Shown: piece after piece, positions 17,768 through 27,211 of the stretch
Layout: each line of letters starts with the position of its first letter
How positions within the stretch are numbered: the stretch's first letter is position 1
NCBI RefSeq assembly: GCF_004135365.1
Contig: NZ_CP035492.1
Coordinates: 930,001 to 994,000 of the forward strand
From: Paenibacillus protaetiae
GTDB taxonomy: Bacteria > Bacillota > Bacilli > Paenibacillales > Paenibacillaceae
DNA: 64,000 bases
Reading direction: 5' to 3'
Made by a program: the position numbers and the translations under genes
The notes under the pieces: generated by a model
What the model saw: the letters and a program-made list of their open reading frames with translations, nothing else
What the model was told of the DNA's origin: nothing
Database searches by the model: none

Positions 17768-18907
17768 GTGGACTTGCGCATGCAGTTGTTATCTTTTTTT
17801 GTTATATCGACCGACGGTGAAGATTCAGTATCCGCCAAACGGTATAAGCATTATCAGACGCTGGAGGAACAAGATTACGAGGACAGCGAAATCAAGCGTT
17901 TTCTCGACGACGAGTTCAAACGGATCTTGAAACGGAAGGTCGAACGCAATCCGAATACCGATACGGCGCCGACCAAAATCGGCCGTTTCATGGTGGAGCC
18001 GGGCTACGAGCTGTCCAGCAACCAGAACTATAACCTGTTTCAGCGGCTGCGAGATGCGGACAGCAAGGAGCGCTTTATCGGCATTGCCGATGAGCTGGTC
18101 CATATTTATATGGATACCAGCGCGGTGCGCGGCGGCGCTTTTATAATAGCAAGAGCAAAACTGAATACGTATTTTGACGAGCCTTTTTTATTTTTGCTGA
18201 AATGCGATTTTGAACCGAAAATTGCCCGCATCTCGGATGAGCGCAATTTGATTTCGCATGTGGAAAATGCCATCAGCTCGCGGAATATTAAGTCGATCCA
18301 ATATCCGCATATGCCGGAGGAAGGCACGCTTGAGCATTGGGAGCTGAAAATCCATCAAGCCTCCCATGCCCGGTATTTCGAAGATTTTCTCCGTTTTGTG
18401 GATTACGAGAAGCCGCTGCCGGTTGTAATGGGCGAGCAGGTGCTGGATATGGTCCAGCAATATATGGCGGACAAGTGGCAGGATGACGAAAGCGTCGAGC
18501 GCCGCGAAGAAGAAAATGCCATTGAATTGTGGGCGGCCAGTGACAAACGCGATATTCAGGAGCGTTGGACGCATGAGCAGGTTGTAGAAGCGTCCGCTGC
18601 GCTCATTGAGCAGAAACCGGATTTGCCGTTCAGCTTCAGGCTGGGAGACGTGCTGATCAAAGGGAAGCTGTCCGACTTCGGCTTGTCCGTCCATCTGGCC
18701 AAGCATAACGGCCGGTATGTCGCGGTAATAGAAGGGGATGCTTTTCAATTCGATAAGGGCGTGTCCCCGGTAGAACTGCTGCAGCCGCCTGATCTCGTTC
18801 AGCTGCTGCCTGTCATCGGCACGCATAAGAAAGAAGAACTGTCCGGACAATGGAACGGCCAGCCGGAAGGGGAAGCGGCGGCAGCGGCAGATGATGTGCC
18901 GTGGTAA
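17768..18907 (+). CDS. DUF3900-like conserved protein
   Basis: A 379-residue soluble protein that I place, with moderate confidence, in the DUF3900 family of Bacillales. The N-terminus MDLRMQLLSFFVISTDGED, RGGAFIIARAKLNTYFDEPF and FLLKCDFEPKIARISDERN are the most distinctive segments. No enzymatic motif or membrane segment is seen. GTG 17768 is preceded by GGGGAA at 7 bases, whereas ATG 17753 has no ribosome site. It is followed 57 bases on by the Lin0512-type gene, which may be in the same transcript. Function is unknown. Confidence 0.7.
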   Translation: MDLRMQLLSFFVISTDGEDSVSAKRYKHYQTLEEQDYEDSEIKRFLDDEFKRILKRKVERNPNTDTAPTKIGRFMVEPGYELSSNQNYNLFQRLRDADSKERFIGIADELVHIYMDTSAVRGGAFIIARAKLNTYFDEPFLFLLKCDFEPKIARISDERNLISHVENAISSRNIKSIQYPHMPEEGTLEHWELKIHQASHARYFEDFLRFVDYEKPLPVVMGEQVLDMVQQYMADKWQDDESVERREEENAIELWAASDKRDIQERWTHEQVVEASAALIEQKPDLPFSFRLGDVLIKGKLSDFGLSVHLAKHNGRYVAVIEGDAFQFDKGVSPVELLQPPDLVQLLPVIGTHKKEELSGQWNGQPEGEAAAAADDVPW

Positions 18908-18964
18908 AACGTTCGGACAGCTTGAAGCATGCGGATTACTATAACCTGATTTGGAGGGATGAAG

Positions 18965-19324
18965 TTGGATCAGCTGTTTTTTATTGAGATAGGCATGGGG
19001 ACGGATTTACACGGGCAGGATGTGACCAAGGCATCCGTTCGCGCTGTTCAGAATGCGATCCGGCACAATTCGATGCCAGGACTGCGCTTGCTGCTGCCGG
19101 ACGGCGACCTGAATAAGATGAAGGTGAACGTCAAACTGGCCTTGCCATGCGACCGGGAGCTGCTGGACGTCGAGCAGGTCAAAAACGTGCTGCCTTACGG
19201 GGAAGTAACGGTAGAACTGCTGGAAGGCGGCATGCTGACGACAAGCGGCATCGTATTGCCGGATAAAGCGGATAAAAACGACTTGATTTATGTTGTTGTC
19301 GCTTCAGTTGAAGTGGGCTGTTAA
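18965..19324 (+). CDS. Lin0512-family conserved protein
   Basis: A 119-residue protein of the Lin0512 family (small, highly conserved, function unknown). The diagnostic N-terminal pattern is FFIEIGMGTDLHGQDVTKAS followed by AVQNAIRHNSMPGL. TTG 18965 lies 6 bases after GGAGGG. ATG 18959 would touch that site, so TTG is preferred. It is downstream of the DUF3900-like gene. It looks cytosolic, with no cysteine cluster or membrane segment. Confidence 0.85.
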   Translation: MDQLFFIEIGMGTDLHGQDVTKASVRAVQNAIRHNSMPGLRLLLPDGDLNKMKVNVKLALPCDRELLDVEQVKNVLPYGEVTVELLEGGMLTTSGIVLPDKADKNDLIYVVVASVEVGC

Positions 19325-19462
19325 AGGATCAGAAGGGCAGGCTTGCGCATGGGAAATGGGTGCCGCAGGTCTGTTTCTTTTTTTATGAAGACATGAGCAG
19401 GATGAACGGGTCGCCTAGCTGCTTGCCGCATCCGGTACATACAGAAGGAGAACAGACAGAAT

Positions 19463-20740
19463 ATGGTGTGGAAGCTGATTGTGTTTGTCGTGCTGATCTT
19501 TTTTACCGCTTTTTTTGTTGCGACCGAGTTTGCGCTTGTCAGGCTGCGCGCGAGCCGGGTGCAGCAAATGGTGCAGGAGAGCCGTAAAAACGCCAAAGCT
19601 GTACAAACGCTTGTGGGCCATCTGGACAGCTATTTGTCTGCCACACAGCTTGGCATTACGATTATGTCGCTTGGTATCGGCTGGCTCGGAGAACCAACCG
19701 TCTCCGCACTGCTGGAGCCGCTGTTTAAGCGGATCGGTCTGGAAGGCGGCGCCGCGCATGCCGTGTCGTTTATTATTTCATTCGTTATCGTTACCTATCT
19801 GGAAGTTGTGCTTGGCGAGCTGGCGCCTAAGACGGTTGCAATATTAAAAGCGGAGCAGATCGCCCAGTTGACAGCTCCGGTGATGATCGGGTTCCATAAG
19901 CTGATGTATCCGTTTATTTGGCTGTTGAACGGTTCCTCCAACAAGCTGGTCGGCTTGTTCGGGATGAAGCCCGCCAAAGAGCATGAGGCGGTATCGGAAG
20001 AAGAGCTTCGCCTGTTGCTGTCGGAAAGCTACGACAGCGGTAAAATCAACCGTGCCGAATACGCGTATGTGAACCGGATTTTCGATTTCGACGAACGGCT
20101 GGCAAAAGAAATTATGGTGCCGCGGACGGACATGATTTGCTTGTATACGAATAAAACAAAAGAAGAAAACATAGAGATCGTATTAAAAGAAAAGTATACC
20201 CGTTTTCCTGTCGCCAAAGGCTCGAAAGACAATATCATTGGCATTGTTAATACGAAACAGTTCTTTTTCCATTATGCCAAACACGGTTCGGTGGATGTAC
20301 GCTCCTTGCTGCAGCCGGCTGTAACCGTTCCGGAAGTGACGCCTATCAAGGTGCTGCTGCGGAAAATGCAGCTGGAGCAGGTGCATCTGGCGATACTGCT
20401 GGATGAATACGGAGGCACGGCGGGGCTCGTGACCATTGAAGATATATTAGAGGAAATCGTCGGCGAAATCCGCGACGAATTTGACGGAGATGAAGCAAGG
20501 CCTTTCGAAAAGCTGGATGAGGGCTTCTATCGGATGGACGGTAAAGTACTGCTCAGCAATTTGTATAAATGGACAGGCATCGACCTGAAAGAGGAAGAAG
20601 TGGACACGATAGGCGGCTGGCTTGCAAGCCGCAATCCCGGTTTGGATGTCCACGAAGAATGGCAGTATGGGCCGTATACGTTTGTGGTGCTGGAGAAAGA
20701 CCAGCTGCGGATTCGCCGGCTGGAAGTCATTGTGAATTAG
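19463..20740 (+). CDS. CNNM/CorC-family membrane protein (hemolysin-C-like)
   Basis: A 425-residue protein with an N-terminal DUF21/CNNM membrane domain of about four segments (residues 1-190, with GELAPKTVAILKAE) and a pair of CBS domains (about 200-330, starting at MVPRTDMICLY). A C-terminal CorC_HlyC domain follows (about 345-425, DTIGGWLASRNPG). Relatives are implicated in Mg2+/Co2+ efflux or regulation. ATG 19463 follows AAGGAG. The stop is 12 bases before uppP, suggesting co-transcription. Confidence 0.92.
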   Translation: MVWKLIVFVVLIFFTAFFVATEFALVRLRASRVQQMVQESRKNAKAVQTLVGHLDSYLSATQLGITIMSLGIGWLGEPTVSALLEPLFKRIGLEGGAAHAVSFIISFVIVTYLEVVLGELAPKTVAILKAEQIAQLTAPVMIGFHKLMYPFIWLLNGSSNKLVGLFGMKPAKEHEAVSEEELRLLLSESYDSGKINRAEYAYVNRIFDFDERLAKEIMVPRTDMICLYTNKTKEENIEIVLKEKYTRFPVAKGSKDNIIGIVNTKQFFFHYAKHGSVDVRSLLQPAVTVPEVTPIKVLLRKMQLEQVHLAILLDEYGGTAGLVTIEDILEEIVGEIRDEFDGDEARPFEKLDEGFYRMDGKVLLSNLYKWTGIDLKEEEVDTIGGWLASRNPGLDVHEEWQYGPYTFVVLEKDQLRIRRLEVIVN

Positions 20741-20751
20741 GGGGTGTCCCG

Positions 20752-21540
20752 TTGGCCGATTTGTGGAACGCCATTTGGATGGGGATTATAGAGGGGCTGA
20801 CCGAGTTTTTGCCGGTGTCTTCAACGGGGCATTTGATATTGCTCGGGGAACTGCTGCATTTTACCGGAGACCGGGCGAAAACATTTGAGGTGGTGGTGCA
20901 GTTTGGCGCCGTGCTTGCCGTGCTCGTGTTATACCGCCGCCGCTTCGCAAGCCTGCTCAACTTTAACTTCAAGCAGACAAGCCGGCTGAATGCGCTCCAT
21001 GTTTTGCTTGCCATGGTGCCGGCCGGCATTATGGGCGTTGGGCTGCACGGCGTGATTAAACATTATTTGTTCAGTCCCGCAACAGTATTGATCGGCTTGC
21101 TGGCCGGAGGGGTGCTGATGATTGGAGCGGACCGGGCGGGACGAAAAGTGACTGCCGAAGGGCTGGACGATATTACGTACAGACAGGCATTTGTGATCGG
21201 GTTTTTTCAAGTGTTGGCGTTATGGCCGGGTTTCTCGCGTTCCGGCTCCACGATTTCAGGCGGCATGCTGCTTGGGACAAGCCAAAAGGCGGCTGCCGAG
21301 TTTACATTTATTGTTTCGGTGCCGATGATGGCCGGAGCAAGCGGCATCGATTTGTTGAAAAGCCGGGAATTTCTGACTGCCGCTGATGCGCCCCTTTTTT
21401 TAATTGGCCTGCTGGCCGCTTTTATAGTAGGAACGCTTGCTTGCGTTACATTTATTAACATGATGAAAAAACTGCGTTTGTCGTGGTTTGCATATTACCG
21501 GTTTGGACTGGCCATTATATTTGCCTTTATCGTTTTGTAA
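20752..21540 (+). CDS. uppP: Undecaprenyl-diphosphatase
   Basis: BacA/UppP integral membrane phosphatase that recycles undecaprenyl pyrophosphate to the monophosphate lipid carrier for wall synthesis; overproduction gives bacitracin resistance in other species. The 262-residue product has both signature motifs: EGLTEFLPVSSTGHLIL near the N-terminus and PGFSRSGSTISGGML in the middle. TTG 20752 is chosen because AGGGGGT lies 7 bases upstream and the family N-terminus (ADLWNAIWMGIIEG) begins there. Upstream in-frame starts lie inside the CNNM gene. Confidence 0.95.
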   Translation: MADLWNAIWMGIIEGLTEFLPVSSTGHLILLGELLHFTGDRAKTFEVVVQFGAVLAVLVLYRRRFASLLNFNFKQTSRLNALHVLLAMVPAGIMGVGLHGVIKHYLFSPATVLIGLLAGGVLMIGADRAGRKVTAEGLDDITYRQAFVIGFFQVLALWPGFSRSGSTISGGMLLGTSQKAAAEFTFIVSVPMMAGASGIDLLKSREFLTAADAPLFLIGLLAAFIVGTLACVTFINMMKKLRLSWFAYYRFGLAIIFAFIVL

Positions 21541-21550
21541 TGAAGAAAAT

Positions 21551-21587
21551 AGCTCTGCAGCCGGCGCTGGCTGCAGAGCTTTCTTTT
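21551..21587. terminator. Bidirectional terminator between uppP and a convergent permease gene
   Basis: AGCTCTGCAGCC and GGCTGCAGAGCT form a perfect 12 bp stem with a 6-base loop, followed by TTCTTTT on the plus strand. A-rich sequence lies on the other flank. Confidence 0.85.
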
Positions 21588-21624
21588 GCCGTGCAGGCAA
21601 AGGGGAAGGGAGGGCAATGCCTGG

Positions 21625-23040
21625 TCAAACGATAAACATGGCGGCAATCGTCGTAACGACAAGGCCGATAATAACCGGCTTCAAGTTTCGGCGGGCGAGC
21701 TCGAACGGATCTACGCCGCAGATGGCTGCCGCTGGAATGAGCGCCCATGGCACCAGCGTGCCCCCGCCAACCCAAATGGCGGCCACCTGGCCTAAGGCGG
21801 TTAACGTAGCCAAGCCATGTCCGATCGCTTCCGCAAATAGATTGGCAACGGAGCCGGCCAGCGAAATGCCGGAGAAACCGGAGCCGTCCAGTCCGGTAAC
21901 GGCTCCTACGGCTGTTAGCGTTACGGAGCCGACAGCTCCGTTGACCGGCACCGCATGCGCAAGCGCAACGCCAAGATCGTTTACGATGCCTGTTGAACCG
22001 GCAGGAAGCTTATCGCCGAAAACAGCCGTAAAACCGGAATCGCCCAAGTAAAAAAACGCAGCGATCGGGATGACCGGCCCAAACACTTTAAACCCAAACA
22101 GAAAGCCGTCGATGATGTAAGAGGTTGTTTTCTCCAGCCCTTTGCCCTTATGGGTCAGCATCGTAATCACGAGCAGGATGAGCAGGGATGTGCCGCCGAC
22201 CAGGGCTGTCGCGTCACCGCCGGTCAAATCGAGAACAAACATAGCGATCACATCGCCGGCAAATGCGAATGGAATGAGTGCGGCAAGCACCCGCTTAACC
22301 GGAAGGGACAACGCGGTTTGTTCCGAAGCATGCAGATCATCTTCCTGCTTGATGGCGCTGTCGGACGGGCCGGTTATAAGTCCGTCTCTCCATTTGCCGT
22401 TTTTCATATCATAACGCATCAGAATAAAAGCCGTGACTGTCGTAACGATCCCCATAATAGCTACAAGCGGGATGCTGGCTTCCATTACCTCTGCAACCGG
22501 CAGGCCGGCTGCATCCGCTGTTAATTTGGGCGCCCCTTGAATAATATAGTCGCCGGACAAGGCGATGCCGTGGCCGAACAGGTTCATCGCCATGGCGGCG
22601 CCAAGGGCCGGCAAGCCTACGCGAATCGCAACCGGAAGCAGCACCGCTCCGATTAAAGCTACAGCCGGTGACGGCCAAAAAAACCAGGAGGTCACCATCA
22701 TAATCAGGCCGATGCCCCAAAAAGCAAGCCCAGGCGTCCGCAGCAGCTTCGTAAAGGGGGAAATCATTATTCCGTTAATGCCGGTCCGGATCAGCACCCT
22801 GCTCATCGCTACAATAACCGAGATGATCAGAATGGTGCCCAGCAGCTGCTGGATAGCGTAAATAAAACTGTTAAATATGCCGCTGATGGACCCGCTTAAC
22901 GTTTTGGTCGCAATCCAGCTGATGGCAAAGACGCCTACGATGCAGATGAGTGATGTGTCCCTTCGCATAACCATAAAGCCGATAATGAGGACGATAAAAG
23001 CAAGATAGACATAGTGAAGCCACGACAAATCTACCTCCAT
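21625..23040 (-). CDS. Multi-pass permease of the GntP/DcuC-like ion-transporter type
   Basis: A 471-residue very hydrophobic protein with about 11-12 membrane segments and two similar halves. FFWPSPAVALIGAVLLPVAI and LFGHGIALSGDYIIQGAP in the first half resemble the IT-superfamily carriers (GntP, DcuC, citrate/dicarboxylate or Na+/H+ antiporters). ATG 23040 follows GGAAAGGGTG. A 38-residue upstream extension in frame lacks a ribosome site. The gene stands alone, so neighbours give no substrate clue; an organic-acid or proton/sodium substrate is only inference. Confidence 0.7.
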   Translation of the reverse strand: MEVDLSWLHYVYLAFIVLIIGFMVMRRDTSLICIVGVFAISWIATKTLSGSISGIFNSFIYAIQQLLGTILIISVIVAMSRVLIRTGINGIMISPFTKLLRTPGLAFWGIGLIMMVTSWFFWPSPAVALIGAVLLPVAIRVGLPALGAAMAMNLFGHGIALSGDYIIQGAPKLTADAAGLPVAEVMEASIPLVAIMGIVTTVTAFILMRYDMKNGKWRDGLITGPSDSAIKQEDDLHASEQTALSLPVKRVLAALIPFAFAGDVIAMFVLDLTGGDATALVGGTSLLILLVITMLTHKGKGLEKTTSYIIDGFLFGFKVFGPVIPIAAFFYLGDSGFTAVFGDKLPAGSTGIVNDLGVALAHAVPVNGAVGSVTLTAVGAVTGLDGSGFSGISLAGSVANLFAEAIGHGLATLTALGQVAAIWVGGGTLVPWALIPAAAICGVDPFELARRNLKPVIIGLVVTTIAAMFIV

Positions 23041-23174
23041 CAATATCACCCTTTCCTCGCAAGCATCCGGTGTCCGGGTCAAACCGCCGGCGAGCCGGAA
23101 TCGTATTCTAATGTATGCTGGCGCTGAAGCCTTCATGTCGATATAACGCGGCACCTGTCCGCTTATCCCGCATA

Positions 23175-23204
23175 TTGTCTTGCGTCCGCCAACTATGCTT
23201 TAAT
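23175..23204 (+). promoter_or_regulatory. Predicted SigA promoter for the 90-aa gene
   Basis: TTGTCT and TTTAAT are separated by 18 bases, with the -10 box 35 bases before the ATG at 23240. Confidence 0.5.
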
Positions 23205-23239
23205 AGATGAAGAATGTTCGCCGAAAGGAAAGTGGATCA

Positions 23240-23512
23240 ATGATCAGCATTACGGTACTAGGAGCTTCCATGACTTTTACCAAGGAGGACGGCTACGTCG
23301 GCAAGGTGCAATTTGAACTGCCGGGCGACTCCAATCAATATGAGATTGCTTTACATAGCAAGAGGGGATCGGATTGGGGATACGGCTTGTTTTTTGTAAA
23401 AGAATCCGGTGATGAGGAGAAGCTGCTTGTATTAGAGGAACAGTTGGAGGAAGACGACGAGCTGTTCGATTATTTGGTGGATACGGCCAAAGCTGCGCTG
23501 GTGAAAGAATAA
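23240..23512 (+). CDS. Hypothetical acidic protein, 90 aa
   Basis: I do not recognise a family. The protein looks like a small beta-rich fold (ISITVLGASMTFTKEDGYVG, then VQFELPGDSNQYEIALHSKR) ending in a very acidic helix (LEEQLEEDDELFDYLVDTAK). No signal or membrane segment is present. ATG 23240 has AAGGAAAGTGG upstream; an ATG 11 codons earlier is in frame but less well placed. It has its own predicted promoter and terminator, which supports a real gene. Confidence 0.7.
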   Translation: MISITVLGASMTFTKEDGYVGKVQFELPGDSNQYEIALHSKRGSDWGYGLFFVKESGDEEKLLVLEEQLEEDDELFDYLVDTAKAALVKE

Positions 23513-23548
23513 AGGAAGCGATCGGCAAGGCTGCAAAATCAGGCACGA

Positions 23549-23605
23549 AAAAAAAGCTGCTCTCGCATCCGCCTTGATGGCGGATCGCCTGGAGCAGCTT
23601 TTTTT
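23549..23605. terminator. Bidirectional terminator between the 90-aa gene and dedA
   Basis: AAAAAAGCTGCTC and GAGCAGCTTTTTT enclose an inner CATCCGCC/GGCGGATC hairpin. A and T runs on both sides make it usable on both strands. Confidence 0.85.
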
Positions 23606-23633
23606 GCTTTTTTGCAGGAATGCGTCCGCAACG

Positions 23634-24254
23634 TTACATATCGCGCCCTACGGCATCTTTCTGTTTTTTGGCTTTTGTTAACCGGAATCCGATATAGACA
23701 GCGGCAGCAGCAGCAAGCGCGATGACGATATATAAGCCATAGTCGTATATAAGATCTCCGATATGCTGAAGATTATCGCCCACAAGCGAACCGATCAGGA
23801 AATAGGCAAGCGTCCAGACAAAAGCCGAAGGATAAGCAAACCATATAAATTTGGCGTAGCGGGTTTTATTTGAACCAATCACAAATGGCATGGCATGCCG
23901 GACAAACGGCAGAAGCAGGCCGATCATAACGGCGTATCCGCCAAACCGGTGAATCATCTGGTCCGCTTTATCAAGAAATTTAGCCATATTTGGCTTGCGG
24001 TTAAACCAGTTAAACAGCCTGTTTCCGGCAAATCGGCCGATGGAGTAGTTAAACGTCATAGCCGAGCAGATGCCAAGCCACGTTGCGATAAAAGCAGGGA
24101 CAGCTGACAGCAGCCCGGAAGCCGCCAGCGCTCCGCCGGTCATCACAACCACTTCGTTCGGAATGGGCAGCCCGATCAGCCCGAGGCACAAAACGATAAA
24201 TAAAGCCGCATAGCCAACTGTATTAATAATGGAAAGCAATAAATCATATCCCAA
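23634..24254 (-). CDS. DedA-family membrane protein
   Basis: A 206-residue DedA (SNARE-associated/VTT domain) protein. The family core is visible: LGLIGLPIPNEVVVMTGGAL, the glycine-rich segment around FNYSIGRFAGNRLF, and RFGGYAVMIGLLLPFVRHAM with a conserved Arg. About five hydrophobic segments are present. Recent work links DedA proteins to lipid-carrier (undecaprenyl phosphate) translocation, but the role of this paralog is unknown. TTG 24254 lies 6 bases after GAAAGGTG; GTG 24263 is the alternative but overlaps that site. Confidence 0.88.
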   Translation of the reverse strand: MGYDLLLSIINTVGYAALFIVLCLGLIGLPIPNEVVVMTGGALAASGLLSAVPAFIATWLGICSAMTFNYSIGRFAGNRLFNWFNRKPNMAKFLDKADQMIHRFGGYAVMIGLLLPFVRHAMPFVIGSNKTRYAKFIWFAYPSAFVWTLAYFLIGSLVGDNLQHIGDLIYDYGLYIVIALAAAAAVYIGFRLTKAKKQKDAVGRDM

Positions 24255-24357
24255 TGGGTTCACCTTTCTAACGTATATGACTTGAACAAAGGATGGTTAA
24301 AATTAACTATTTCGTAACCTATTTCGGTCTTCTGTGCCCTACAATGCAAAAGGAGCG

Positions 24358-24390
24358 ATGGAGAGAGAAAGGGCGGTTATGCTGGAATGA
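24358..24390 (+). CDS. Ten-codon leader reading frame
   Basis: AAAAGGAG is followed by ATG 24358 and MERERAVMLE, whose TGA overlaps the ATG of the next gene (ATGA). This geometry suggests translational coupling. It may be a leader peptide, or the ribosome site may simply deliver ribosomes to the next start. Confidence 0.4.
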   Translation: MERERAVMLE

Positions 24391-24647
24391 CCGGATTATG
24401 GCTGCAAAAAGCAGAAGAATTGCGGAAATACGAAACGGTTTGTTATCAAATCTGCTTCTCTATTTTAAATGAAACAGTAGCTGCAGAACAAGCGGCTGAG
24501 CATACATTGCTGGATTTGGCATTGGACGAACGGTTCTGGCAGCTTCCGGATCATAAGCGCCGGCCGCATATATTGCGCATGGCCTTTGGCCAATGCGTGG
24601 CTGTGCGCACGGAAGCAAAGTCCGGGGAATGGAGAAGAAAGGGTTGA
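24387..24647 (+). CDS. Hypothetical protein, 86 aa, sigma-region-2-like appearance
   Basis: An 86-residue helical cytosolic protein without a named family that I can confirm. The pattern LRKYETVCYQICFSILNETV then AEQAAEHTLLDLALDERFW resembles the N-terminal region-2 helices of ECF-type sigma factors, but regions 3 and 4 are missing. ATG 24387 overlaps the stop of a ten-codon leader that has the only good ribosome site. It precedes a drug-exporter gene by 82 bases. It could be a truncated sigma-like or anti-sigma-like regulator; confidence in any function is low. Confidence 0.6.
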   Translation: MTGLWLQKAEELRKYETVCYQICFSILNETVAAEQAAEHTLLDLALDERFWQLPDHKRRPHILRMAFGQCVAVRTEAKSGEWRRKG

Positions 24648-24729
24648 TATTCCGGCCGCTTATGACGATAATTAAGGACGCGTATCTTTACCCATTATGA
24701 ATTTATGGTACGCCGGAAAGGGTTATGAC

Positions 24730-26178
24730 ATGAATTCCATACCGAACAGCGCCCGCAAGAAAGTGATGCTTGCTTTATGCGTAGCTACTTTTCTTGCAGC
24801 GATTGAAGGCACCATTGTCAGTACGGCAATGCCGGCGATAACTGGTGAACTTAACGGCATGAAGCAATACAGCTGGATCGTGTCCATCTATTTGCTCATG
24901 ACGGTCATCAGTACGCCGATTTACGGCAAACTTGCAGATTTGTACGGCCGCAAACGGATGTTTATTGCAGGCGCTTCGATCTTCCTGCTTGGCTCGGCAT
25001 TATCTGGAGCTGCGCAGACGATGAATGAACTTATCGCGTTCCGCGCGGTGCAGGGACTTGGCGCGGGTTCGCTTGCTACGATCCCGTTTACGATTATCGG
25101 CGATTTGTATTCGTTCGAGAAAAGAGCGAAGGTACAGGGCTGGATGTCAAGCATCTGGGGAATCGCGGGCATTTCCGGGCCGTTAATGGGCGGGCTGCTC
25201 GTTGATTATGTGTCATGGCGATCCATCTTTTATTTGAATCTTCCTGTCGGCCTGGCTGCGATGATCCTGCTTGCACTATCGCTGAAAGAAAATTTCGAGA
25301 AGAAAAAGCATCATATCGACTATCCGGGCATACTAACCTTTACCATCGGCATGTTTTGTTTGCTGTATGCTCTGGAGCTGCTGCATGAGGAAAGCGGCGG
25401 CGGAACGAACTGGGCGCTTATTATCAGCCTGTTTGCCGTTGCTGCAATTTCGCTGGCGCTTTTTTATTTGATCGAAAAACGTTCGCCGGAACCGATGATT
25501 CCGCTGCAGCTTTTCCGTATCCGCACAATTTCGATGGCGAATTTGGACAGTTTTATTATTTGTGTCATCAATGTCGTCATTATTTTTTATTTGCCGCTTT
25601 GGATTCAAGGCGTATTTGGCAAAACAGCCACCTTCTCGGGCATTGCAATGATGCCGCTGTCGCTCGGCTGGCCGCTCGGCTCAATTGTGGCGGGCAATGC
25701 GATGGCGAAGCATGGCATGCGCCGTTTGGCGCTTGCCGGCAGTTTTTTTGTCATTGCCGCTTGCTTGGGCTTTACGTTCATGGATGCGCAAACGCCGGTT
25801 GTGTGGATGATGGTGTGCACGTTTTTAGCAGGCATGTCGTTTGGGCTTAGCTTGACCTCCTTTACGGTGTCGGTGCAGTCTGCCGTATCGTGGGAACTGC
25901 GCGGCGCGGCAGTTGCCAGCAACAACTTTATCCGGACGTTTGGGCAGACGGTAGGCATTGCCATCTTCAGCCTGCTGCTCAACACAGGGGCAACCAATTC
26001 GCTGAACCCGGATTTGCTGTCGGATAGCCTGCATCAAGTTTTTATGGTCATTACGGTTTTATCGGCCGTTGTGCTGCTGGTTTCATTCGGGCTGCCGAAA
26101 AAAGCGGCGATTGCCGCTGCGCCTGAAACCGCGCAGACGGCGGCAGCAAAGCCGGATACGCAGCTAGAACCTAAGTAA
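24730..26178 (+). CDS. MFS drug exporter, DHA2 (EmrB/QacA) type
   Basis: A 482-residue proton-driven major-facilitator transporter with about 14 membrane segments. DHA2 marks include LAAIEGTIVSTAMPAITGEL in helix 1, GKLADLYGRKRMFIAG in the helix 2-3 loop (motif A), and AFRAVQGLGAGSLATIPFTI. WMSSIWGIAGISGPLMGGLL is motif C. ATG 24730 follows GGAAAGGG; ATG 24697 would add 11 unlikely residues. The drug substrate is unknown. No adjacent TetR or MarR regulator is present. Confidence 0.92.
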   Translation: MNSIPNSARKKVMLALCVATFLAAIEGTIVSTAMPAITGELNGMKQYSWIVSIYLLMTVISTPIYGKLADLYGRKRMFIAGASIFLLGSALSGAAQTMNELIAFRAVQGLGAGSLATIPFTIIGDLYSFEKRAKVQGWMSSIWGIAGISGPLMGGLLVDYVSWRSIFYLNLPVGLAAMILLALSLKENFEKKKHHIDYPGILTFTIGMFCLLYALELLHEESGGGTNWALIISLFAVAAISLALFYLIEKRSPEPMIPLQLFRIRTISMANLDSFIICVINVVIIFYLPLWIQGVFGKTATFSGIAMMPLSLGWPLGSIVAGNAMAKHGMRRLALAGSFFVIAACLGFTFMDAQTPVVWMMVCTFLAGMSFGLSLTSFTVSVQSAVSWELRGAAVASNNFIRTFGQTVGIAIFSLLLNTGATNSLNPDLLSDSLHQVFMVITVLSAVVLLVSFGLPKKAAIAAAPETAQTAAAKPDTQLEPK

Positions 26179-26196
26179 GAAAGCGGGGCTTGCCGG

Positions 26197-27179
26197 ATGA
26201 GCGACAAGACTGTGGATGCCCGGCTGCCCCGCGTGAGCGGGCAGCTTGCCGGCATCCGCGATAACGAACTGGACAAGCTTACAAAGCTTTTTGCGGAATG
26301 GAAGATACGGTCTGTCCTTGTCATCCGGGATGGCATGCTCGGATGGGAGTGGCATCATGATGGCAGAGACTCGCTTGGCCCGCTGTTTTCCTGCACCAAA
26401 AGCATATTGTCCGCTCTGATCGGCATCGCTGTTGCGGAAGGAGCGATCGGGCATGTCCGCCAGCCGATCACCGATTATATCAGGCATGCTGCGTTGCGGG
26501 AAGAACATGCGGGCATCACGATCGAACATTTGCTTACGATGACGCCCGGCATGGAATGGCCGGATTTCGACAAGCTGTACCGTTCGCTCCGGGACGCGGC
26601 CGATCCTATGCAATTTGTATTAAACCAGCCGATCGTGCATCAGCCCGGCCATGCGTTTACGTATAATTCCGGCGCTTCCCACTTGCTGTCGGCGATCTTG
26701 ACGCAGGCGACCGGGCTGACTGCCCTGGACTATGCGACAGATAAGCTGTTCCGGCCATTAGGTTTCCGCAAAGCGAGATGGACCGAGAACGGCGGCGTTA
26801 ACGAGGGGGCACCGGCTTGCAGCTGTACGCGAAAGATTTGGCACAAATCGGGCTGCTGTATTTGAACGAAGGCATCTATGGCGGCAAACAGCTGCTGAAT
26901 GCGGAATGGGTGAAGCAGTCTGTAAAAATACGGCATAAAGGGCTGCTTCATTACGAGCCGCCGATTTACGGCAGTTACGGCTACCATTGGTGGATCTCGC
27001 CGCAGGGGCATAACGGCGCGTTTGATTGTTATTTTGCTTTTGGCTTCGGCGGGCAATATTTGCTGGTTGCTCCGGAAGCCCGGCTAGTTGTCGTGCTTCG
27101 CAAGCAAGCGACCGGCCGTAACCAGGCGATGCATGCCCACAATGTTATTTTCAAGCATATCGCAGCTGCGCTCATTTGA
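26197..27179 (+). pseudogene. Serine hydrolase (beta-lactamase family class C fold), frameshifted
   Basis: Penicillin-binding/beta-lactamase-like serine hydrolase. The SxxK nucleophile motif is SCTKS; HLLTMTPGMEW and the YNS tyrosine motif (FTYNSGASHLLSAI) follow. The frame ends early at 26865. The expected continuation QLYAKDLAQIGLLYLNEG and WWISPQGHNGAF...GFGGQYL lies in another frame to 27179. Adding one base in the G run at 26805-26809 restores a single reading frame of about 327 residues. No nonsense codons occur elsewhere, so the lesion is either an error or recent. The substrate is unknown; such proteins are often esterases or D-aminopeptidase-like. Confidence 0.85.
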
Positions 27180-27211
27180 ACGGTATTGCCGCATCAGCCG
27201 GCTGTCAGTAT

